From Holophagaceae bacterium (GTDB lineage: Bacteria; Acidobacteriota; Holophagae; Holophagales; Holophagaceae), in contig JANXQX010000117.1 in the NCBI GenBank assembly GCA_025353305.1, forward strand, positions 1 through 13,078: a DNA stretch of 13,078 nt, written 5' to 3'. Positions 7,867 to 13,078 of the stretch are shown here, piece by piece; position 1 is the stretch's first letter, and each line of letters begins with the position of its first letter. A program made the translations under genes and the position numbers. The notes beneath the pieces were generated by a model, which made no database searches, was not told where the DNA came from, and was given only the letters and a program-made list of their open reading frames with translations.

Positions 7867-8946
7867 GTGGATGTAGGTCAGGGTTGGGTCTGTAGTTGTG
7901 GGACATCCAACAAAATTGGAGCCCGTTTCTGTCGGAAATGTGGGGGACAAGTTTCTACCCCACCGATTTCGGCTGTAACACCCGTGAGTCCGGCACTGAA
8001 TGTCCCTGATCCGGTGCAATCTCTCGGCACTTTGGCCTTTGAGCCTGTCAGCAGTACGTTTACTGATGAATGGGAAACACCTCCACCAGCGCCAGCCAAC
8101 CAGGTGCTCAATCCCACACGAGAATCGGCATCCATAGGGCTCAGTGGCCAAATTCCAATAGCCCCAAGACAAGAATTCGAATCAGCAGACTCTGTAACAA
8201 GAAAACAGACCAATACTTTCAAGCGGGCTATCCATATAACAGGAGCGTTGGCGGCCACAGCAATAATCGGGGGTGGTGCCTGGTTTTGCTTAAACGGAGG
8301 CATTCCCTGGGCATCTCCCAGTCTGGATCTCCCCACGGTCCAGCGTGAGGCGCATGCCGGAAACTCCAAGGCTCAAGATCAACTAGGTCAGGCCCTGTGT
8401 GAGGGAGAGGGGACACAAATAAATTTGCAGGAAGCTGCCCTCTGGTTCAGGAAAGGAGCCGAGCAAGGATACGCCCCTGCGCAAGCTCACCTCGGTCGAC
8501 TCTACCAAATCGGGCTCGGTGTACCGAGTGATGACATCGAAGGACTTCGTTGGATCCGTTTAGCAGTAGAGCAAGAGAATTCTGATGCCCAAAGATACCT
8601 AGGATATGCCCACCAACAAGGTAAAGGAGTACCCAAGGACGAAACTGAGGCCGTGAAGTGGTTCCGTAAATCGGCGGAACAGGGCAATGCCACGAGCCAA
8701 CACGCCCTCGGAGCTTGTTACAACCTTGGTCGAGGCATTTCTAAGAATGATTTAGAAGCGGTGAAGTGGTACAGAAAATCAGCGGAGCAAGGGAATTCGG
8801 AAGGACAACTGCGTCTTGGTGCGATGTATCTCAATGGTTGGGGAATTCCAAAGAATGAAACCGAAGCTGTGAAGTGGTTCAAAAAATCAGCTAAGCAAGG
8901 AAATGATGTCGCAAAAAGCAACTTGGTCTCTTTGAAGAAAAATTAA
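7867..8946 (+). CDS. Zinc-ribbon, transmembrane, Sel1-repeat protein
   Basis: The product has 359 aa from GTG 7867, with AAGGAG eight bases ahead; no in-frame ATG competes. Residues 9-26 are a zinc ribbon of the form CxC...CxxC (C9, C11, C22, C25). A Pro/Ser/Thr-rich linker follows to about 115. A hydrophobic segment at about 121-140 is preceded by Lys/Arg, which favours a cytoplasmic N-terminus. Residues about 157-355 hold five Sel1-like repeats with the usual AVKWFRKSAEQGN pattern; the last three are near-identical. Sel1 repeats form alpha-solenoids that bind proteins, often in envelope complexes. The likely topology is zinc ribbon inside and Sel1 domain in the periplasm. The N-terminal leader is shared with the next two genes. 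Confidence 0.85.
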   Translation: MDVGQGWVCSCGTSNKIGARFCRKCGGQVSTPPISAVTPVSPALNVPDPVQSLGTLAFEPVSSTFTDEWETPPPAPANQVLNPTRESASIGLSGQIPIAPRQEFESADSVTRKQTNTFKRAIHITGALAATAIIGGGAWFCLNGGIPWASPSLDLPTVQREAHAGNSKAQDQLGQALCEGEGTQINLQEAALWFRKGAEQGYAPAQAHLGRLYQIGLGVPSDDIEGLRWIRLAVEQENSDAQRYLGYAHQQGKGVPKDETEAVKWFRKSAEQGNATSQHALGACYNLGRGISKNDLEAVKWYRKSAEQGNSEGQLRLGAMYLNGWGIPKNETEAVKWFKKSAKQGNDVAKSNLVSLKKN

Positions 8947-8975
8947 TATTTAGTGCTTCCTTCTGAGGAATGCCT

Positions 8976-9305
8976 GTGAATAGCACAAATGAGGAATGGA
9001 ACTGTGATTGTGGGGCGTCCAACAAGTTCCAGGCTTGTTTCTGTAGGAAATGCGGGAAACCACATCCTCTGCCATCGACCCCGTCAGAAACACCTGCAAG
9101 TCCGACACCACAGTACCCCCCACAAATTATCCTTCCGCCTGCTCCAAGAGGACTTGGTTCTACCTTAAAGGTAGTTCAGTCCCGCTCCATGCGATTTCAT
9201 CTGCCATCAACTTCCACGGGATCTAATGCCACTCATAAGACCAAATATATTTGGCTTGCGGGGTTAGTTACTGTAGCCATTACTTTAATATATATTAATT
9301 GCTAA
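8976..9305 (+). CDS. Short zinc-ribbon membrane protein lacking an effector domain
   Basis: The product has 109 aa from GTG 8976. An ATG at 8970 is in frame, but it sits inside the ribosome-binding site: GAGGA at 8965-8969 is one base away from ATG 8970 and seven from GTG 8976. The next gene has the same GAGGAAT-N4-start arrangement, and with GTG 8976 both proteins place Trp at residue 8. The zinc ribbon uses C10, C12, C23 and C26, followed by a CGKPHPLPS...ETPASP linker nearly identical to that of the next gene. A single hydrophobic segment at about 91-108 ends the protein. It equals the leader of its neighbours without a periplasmic domain. It could be a truncated duplicate or a real small partner; an intact ribosome-binding site and frame favour the latter. 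Confidence 0.72.
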   Translation: MNSTNEEWNCDCGASNKFQACFCRKCGKPHPLPSTPSETPASPTPQYPPQIILPPAPRGLGSTLKVVQSRSMRFHLPSTSTGSNATHKTKYIWLAGLVTVAITLIYINC

Positions 9306-9374
9306 AATTAATAAATAATTATTCGAGTTAATACAACTTTCATCGGACTAACACCAAACCCGTGAGGAATCCCC

Positions 9375-11600
9375 ATGACGAACATAGCTGACGAATGGAA
9401 TTGTGTATGTGGAACATCCAATAAATCCGGGGCTCGTTTCTGTAGGAAATGTGGGAAACCGCATCCTCTGCCATCAGCCCCGCCGGAAACACCCGCCAGT
9501 CCGGCACCTCAATTCTTTCCGGTAAAATCCCAACCAACTTCGCCTGCCGCATCCGTGGTTCCGGGTGTTGGTAAGGAACCAAGTGATCCTCAATCAGCAC
9601 AGAACGAATCAACATTCAGTCGGACCAATCAGGACGATTCTCATTCACTAAATTTCGATTACTCGGACCCCGCTCCCGCCATCCCTACCTTTGGGAGTGG
9701 ACCCAAGCCATCGTCTCTATCGCCTGCATCAACAGGATCTGGCTTTACCCTTAAGCTTATTCTTTTGGGCAGCGCGACTTTGGTTCTAGTTGTTATTGTT
9801 GGTGTTCTTTTTACGCGAAATAGACCTTCGCATCAATCTTCCACAACCTCAGCGACAGCTTCTTTGAGCGTCCCCTCCACCCCCCAACCCATAAATGCCA
9901 ACAGCACAATTCTCACAGCAATGCCCGAGTGGTACTTGAAAGGTGGAATGATTTCAGGTGGTTTTGTCCCACTTCAAGCCCAAGCAGATTGGCCAGAATG
10001 GATGCAGGCCCTGGTTGGTTCTCGCCCTAATGTTTCATCTCAGGAACTGGCTAAAACGGATCTGTACAAGGTTCCAGATGTATTTCTGGCTGGCGCCATC
10101 ACTAAATTGGCATCCCAGAAAATCTTTTTGCCAGCACTGCTGCGTCAAGCCACAGCCATAACCTATACCGCGGATACTCTCACTTGGAAGAAGGCCAGAA
10201 CCGATTATCAGAAGGCCTATCTCTCCTCAAATACTCTCCCACGAGACGACCCCCAAACATGTTCTCGCCTATTGACTCAAATGATTCAACAAAAGGAGTA
10301 CAGCACTGCCCGTTCTGCGATTCAGGCATCAAACTTCCCTCCAGATGCTACGCAGAAAGCCTCGTTCCTTCGGTTGATAGAGATGGAGGAGGGCACCCGA
10401 AAGCCTACCGCTGACATTATCAATGACCGATCCCTTCCGGCAGCAGAACGTCTGTGGGCCTTGATGACCATTAAACGGCTCGGATCGGAAGCAACAGCGT
10501 TGGAATCGTTCCAGAACACCGACATGTTCGCTGCAGCCGTCTTCCACGGAGTTACGAAGGGCTGGATCCCAGTCGGCAGTGATCTTGTGGACAAGGCCAT
10601 TCAAGGAACCCAAACAACATCTGACGCCTCAAAGCCTTGGTTACTTATTCAGGACAGCGAGCGAATTTCAGACCTGCTTTGGCTTCGTGCTGTGGATTCA
10701 CTCTCACAAGGCCAGTCAGACATTGCCTCAGGGTATGCATCATCTCTTGTTCAGAAATTTCCCGATTCTTGGTACACGGGCCATGCGGTTTTCATGCTCA
10801 GTGGTCTGGGCAAGCAATCAGATCTCGCATCAGGACGCTTAAAAGTTCCTGGAGACATAACTCTATTCACTTCCCAACCAGAGTCGGCCAAGGTGAAACC
10901 CGTTGATCGCTCATGGGAAGCTAGCGTCCAGCCACTGGTGGATAAAGGGAGGTATGACCTAATTCTGGCGCAGGCGGACCCCGTGACGCAGTCTGAAATC
11001 TTCTTGAAGGCTGCTCACATGGCCGGGCAAGAGGACTTAGTGAGCCGTTACTTGGCCACAGAGCGCAAATGTACCTCGGACAACTTGGCCTATCTTTATC
11101 CCCTATCCCTGAAAGCGACCATCGAAAAAGCCATTCAGGAGGAAGGACTACAGGGGCAAGTTGAGGCCTCCTTCGTCTTGGCGGTAATAAAAAATGAAAG
11201 CCTTTTCCAACCATCGGCCACATCCAACTCAGATGCCTTCGGTTTCATGCAACTCCTGAAACCTACATTTACGAAAATGATGGGGAGTCAGTCAGACATC
11301 AGGGACCCCATGACGAACATTCATGGTGGCTTACGCTATTTCAAACAGGTCATCAAAACTGCCGGATTGGAAGCTGCTCCCAAGGACGTTCGATATGCTT
11401 ACATTCTGGCGGGCTACCACGCTGGTGAAGGCAGGGCCAAAACTTGGCGTGCTGCTGAAGAGGCCATGTTGTCTAACGGAACCGGCCCACTTCAAACCAT
11501 TCAGCGTGTGGAGAGCATCCCGATTTTCTCTACTCGCCAATACATCGCTCGCGCCATGGGTGACTACGTCATTTTTAACAAACTGATGGCCTCTAACTGA
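9375..11600 (+). CDS. Zinc-ribbon, membrane-anchored lytic transglycosylase (SLT domain)
   Basis: This 741-aa protein starts at ATG 9375 with GAGGA six bases ahead. The N-terminal zinc ribbon uses C10, C12, C23 and C26, followed by a Pro/Ser linker and a transmembrane segment at about 125-147. Residues about 175-570 are helical and resemble the superhelical part of soluble lytic transglycosylases. Residues about 590-740 are the catalytic SLT domain: KNES with catalytic E608, GFMQ at 623-626, and GYHAG with Y681 where the family usually has AYNAG. These enzymes cut glycan strands of peptidoglycan in the periplasm, giving 1,6-anhydromuramic ends, and often open the wall for secretion systems or flagella. 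An N-terminal zinc ribbon in place of a signal peptide or lipobox is unusual. Basic residues right after the membrane segment (TRNR) run against the expected topology. The AT-rich 69-bp gap before this gene holds no clear promoter. Confidence 0.88.
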   Translation: MTNIADEWNCVCGTSNKSGARFCRKCGKPHPLPSAPPETPASPAPQFFPVKSQPTSPAASVVPGVGKEPSDPQSAQNESTFSRTNQDDSHSLNFDYSDPAPAIPTFGSGPKPSSLSPASTGSGFTLKLILLGSATLVLVVIVGVLFTRNRPSHQSSTTSATASLSVPSTPQPINANSTILTAMPEWYLKGGMISGGFVPLQAQADWPEWMQALVGSRPNVSSQELAKTDLYKVPDVFLAGAITKLASQKIFLPALLRQATAITYTADTLTWKKARTDYQKAYLSSNTLPRDDPQTCSRLLTQMIQQKEYSTARSAIQASNFPPDATQKASFLRLIEMEEGTRKPTADIINDRSLPAAERLWALMTIKRLGSEATALESFQNTDMFAAAVFHGVTKGWIPVGSDLVDKAIQGTQTTSDASKPWLLIQDSERISDLLWLRAVDSLSQGQSDIASGYASSLVQKFPDSWYTGHAVFMLSGLGKQSDLASGRLKVPGDITLFTSQPESAKVKPVDRSWEASVQPLVDKGRYDLILAQADPVTQSEIFLKAAHMAGQEDLVSRYLATERKCTSDNLAYLYPLSLKATIEKAIQEEGLQGQVEASFVLAVIKNESLFQPSATSNSDAFGFMQLLKPTFTKMMGSQSDIRDPMTNIHGGLRYFKQVIKTAGLEAAPKDVRYAYILAGYHAGEGRAKTWRAAEEAMLSNGTGPLQTIQRVESIPIFSTRQYIARAMGDYVIFNKLMASN

Positions 11601-11768
11601 CGATACCTTTCGTGGTTTTTCTTAGAAAAATACTAGAGTCAGTTCTGGTACTTAAGCATTCGACTGAGGCCGCATGATCATCCCCATCTTGGCTTTAGAC
11701 CTTTTCGGGCTTCAGGCTCGTAATTTTGCGGCCTATACCAACGGCCCAGTCTCTAATGCGGGAAATTT
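11601..11768. other. Intergenic gap ending the operon
   Basis: This 168-nt gap separates the operon from the next gene. A TTTTTC-TTA-GAAAAA inverted repeat lies near 11616-11630, about 20 bases after the operon stop. It is AT-only in effect and is a poor intrinsic terminator, so I do not call one. No good promoter for the downstream gene is visible. Confidence 0.4.
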
Positions 11769-12662
11769 ATGACGGGGAATTCTGGAACTCTCAACAAGCC
11801 CGGTTCCAATCCAGAGCGTTGGGTGCTGATCACAGACTGTTCCAGCGGGATAGGACGTGCTTTGGTACATCACTGCCGCGAGGCAGGTTGGTGTGTGGTG
11901 GCCACGGCCCGGCAGCTCAGTGAATTAGACGGTCTTGCTTCAGGAGTTGATCTTTACCGAAAAGCACTTGACGTGACACGGCCCGCTACTATTCAAGATA
12001 CTTTGACGGGCTGCTCGGATCTTCGGCTCGTGGCACTAATCAACTATTCCGGTCACGGCCAAGTGGGCCTCCTAGAGTCGCTGCGACCTGAGGAACTGAG
12101 AGCTGAGCTAGAGACCAACGTGGTGGGCCTGCATACCATCACCAGCGCATTTCTTCCTCTCATCCGAAATAATGCAGAGAAGGGCGAGGGCCGCATCATC
12201 CAGGTAGTGTCTATGCTGGGTCGTTTTTCGATTCCTTTAGCGGGGACTTACAGCGCCAGTAAACACGCAGTAGTAGCACTGACGGAGACTCTGCGCTTAG
12301 AGATAGGTCGTGAGGTTAAGGTCGTCCTCGTGGAGCACGGCTCCGTCAGGAGTAGATCCAGTGAGAATCTTGCGGGGAATTGGGACGACTTGCCGGATCG
12401 ATTGAAAGGCAGACCGCGCCAGCAACTACTCAAGAAGGACAGCATGAACCGTCCAGATGGTCCAAGCGGGAGGTGGTCCAACGACGTGGAAGATTGCGCT
12501 GCGCGAATTGTCCGAGCCCTATGCGCCCGAGACCCACCGCGTAGAGTAGTCGTTGGGCGGGATGCGTTCTGGGCAAGGAGGATTAAGCCGGTATTGCCAG
12601 CTTGGTTGTGGGAGTGGCTCCTGCGAAGGATCTATGGCCAGCACTCTGGCGGTAATGAATAG
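11769..12662 (+). CDS. Short-chain dehydrogenase/reductase with altered motifs
   Basis: The product has 297 aa from ATG 11769; the ribosome-binding sequence is weak. It belongs to the classical SDR family of NAD(P)-dependent oxidoreductases. The nucleotide-binding loop reads TDCSSGIG at 22-29, where the family has TGxxxGIG, so the first Gly is Asp. The usual NNAG reads NYSG at 92-95. The catalytic residues S148, Y161 and K165 (YSASK) are present. The fold appears complete, and a basic/Trp-rich C-terminal helix could associate with membrane. The substrate cannot be told. The altered motifs may reduce cofactor binding or reflect decay. It is separated by a gap from the operon and shares no zinc ribbon, so I regard it as unrelated. 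The last codons abut an IS30 element and may have been changed by the insertion. Confidence 0.82.
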   Translation: MTGNSGTLNKPGSNPERWVLITDCSSGIGRALVHHCREAGWCVVATARQLSELDGLASGVDLYRKALDVTRPATIQDTLTGCSDLRLVALINYSGHGQVGLLESLRPEELRAELETNVVGLHTITSAFLPLIRNNAEKGEGRIIQVVSMLGRFSIPLAGTYSASKHAVVALTETLRLEIGREVKVVLVEHGSVRSRSSENLAGNWDDLPDRLKGRPRQQLLKKDSMNRPDGPSGRWSNDVEDCAARIVRALCARDPPRRVVVGRDAFWARRIKPVLPAWLWEWLLRRIYGQHSGGNE

Positions 12663-13078
12663 CGAGGCGGTTTCAAGTTCCAAGTGCAACAGGCTTAGGT
12701 GGATTTGACCAGAAGGCCTGGAAATCAAAAGCGCCTTCTGGAAGGAAAAGCTCTGCGGGGCATTTCCACCCGAGGGATTTCCTCGGGCGGACATTCAGGG
12801 TCCAGGCGATGGTATCGAGTTCATCCTGGGTGTAGACGCTCAGGTCTGAGCCCTTGGGCAAGTAGTCGCGGAGCAGGCCATTGGTATTCTCGTTGATGCC
12901 GCGTTCCCACGGGCTGTGGGGGTGGGCGAAGTAGACCGTCATGCCGGTGTCTCGACTGATAAGCTCATGGGCCGCCATCTCCCGTCCCTGGTCGTAGGTC
13001 AGGCTGCGCAGCATCTGGGAATCGATGCCCGCAAGCACTCGGGAAAAGCTCTCGGCGGCACAGGCGGCCGTGGCGTGA
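12663..13078 (-). mobile_element. IS30-family insertion sequence, transposase 3' end, cut by window edge
   Basis: The element is identified from the transposase reading frame on the minus strand. Its boundary is not fixed: IS30 terminal repeats usually lie within a few dozen bases of the transposase stop, so the true end is near or slightly left of 12663, perhaps inside the last codons of the SDR gene. The other end lies beyond the window. Confidence 0.7.
12673..13078 (-). CDS. IS30-family transposase, C-terminal part
   Basis: The frame is open from the window edge at 13078 to a TGA at 12673-12675, giving about 134 residues of a protein that is usually 320-380 aa. It shows the second catalytic Asp in TYDQGRE (the family usually has TxDNGxE), then FAHPHSPWERG, then the catalytic Glu in NENTNGLLRDYLPKG, and the RPRKSLGWKCP segment near the end. 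These are hallmark motifs of the DDE catalytic core of IS30 transposases. An internal GTG at 13038 is not the real start; the N-terminal half lies outside the window. No frameshift or stop is seen in the visible part, so it may be functional. Confidence 0.92.
   Translation of the reverse strand, partial: HATAACAAESFSRVLAGIDSQMLRSLTYDQGREMAAHELISRDTGMTVYFAHPHSPWERGINENTNGLLRDYLPKGSDLSVYTQDELDTIAWTLNVRPRKSLGWKCPAELFLPEGAFDFQAFWSNPPKPVALGT

Noticed and set aside
7495..8172. A 225-codon open frame on the minus strand
   Set aside because: It lies antisense to the zinc-ribbon parts of two well-supported genes, and its sequence mirrors their repeated cysteine codons; it also spans their gap without a ribosome-binding site.
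8637..8920. Repeated DNA as a CRISPR-like array
   Set aside because: The periodicity of about 108 nt is fully explained by coding Sel1 repeats.
8976..9305. Pseudogene remnant of the lytic transglycosylase gene
   Set aside because: The frame, start region and membrane segment are intact and the stop follows a complete membrane helix, so a real small protein is more likely, although truncation cannot be excluded.
9375..11600. SLT domain as a phage tail or conjugation lysozyme
   Set aside because: No tail, VirB or mating-pair genes accompany it, and its N-terminal half matches its operon neighbours.
11616..11630. Intrinsic terminator after the operon
   Set aside because: The stem is almost entirely A-T pairs with a 3-nt loop and no G-C-rich core.

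Overview
The window looks like bacterial accessory DNA, probably from a diderm (Gram-negative-type) organism. The basis is a membrane-anchored lytic transglycosylase that would need a periplasm and a cell wall; I cannot assign a phylum from sequence alone. By eye, the central block (about 600-11600) is less GC-rich than the right flank (about 11770-13078).

Layout. (1) Positions 1-597 hold no supportable gene. They contain short direct repeats of the kind found at transposon ends, a perfect 10-bp hairpin, a large nested stem structure (242-336) whose only imperfections are G.T pairs, two copies of GTTGACA, and a CRP-like palindrome (458-473) ahead of the first gene. (2) Positions 598-11600 hold nine tightly packed plus-strand genes that look like one operon; several junctions overlap (GTGA, TGATG, ATGA). 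In order they are: an SPFH/band-7 protein with four C-terminal zinc ribbons (YdjI-like), a four-helix membrane protein, a 660-aa coiled-coil protein with a two-helix membrane hairpin, two paralogous soluble helical proteins, a bactofilin-like beta-solenoid protein ending in two zinc ribbons, and three proteins that share the same N-terminal zinc-ribbon/Pro-rich/transmembrane leader but carry different C-termini (Sel1 repeats, nothing, or a lytic transglycosylase domain). (3) Positions 11769-12662 encode a short-chain dehydrogenase/reductase with altered motifs, probably unrelated. (4) Positions 12663-13078 are the end of an IS30-family element on the minus strand, whose transposase stop lies 10 nt from the SDR stop.

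How the genes may work together (inference). An SPFH scaffold, integral membrane partners, a bactofilin-like polymer and a cell-wall-cutting enzyme, five of the nine proteins tagged with treble-clef-like zinc ribbons, suggest one envelope-associated assembly. Its cytoplasmic zinc ribbons may serve as docking tags. The Bacillus YdjGHI/PspA module is the nearest known parallel for the SPFH/zinc-ribbon part, but PspA is absent, and genes 3-5 of the operon belong to no family I recognise. This locus is the best candidate for an undescribed system in the window.
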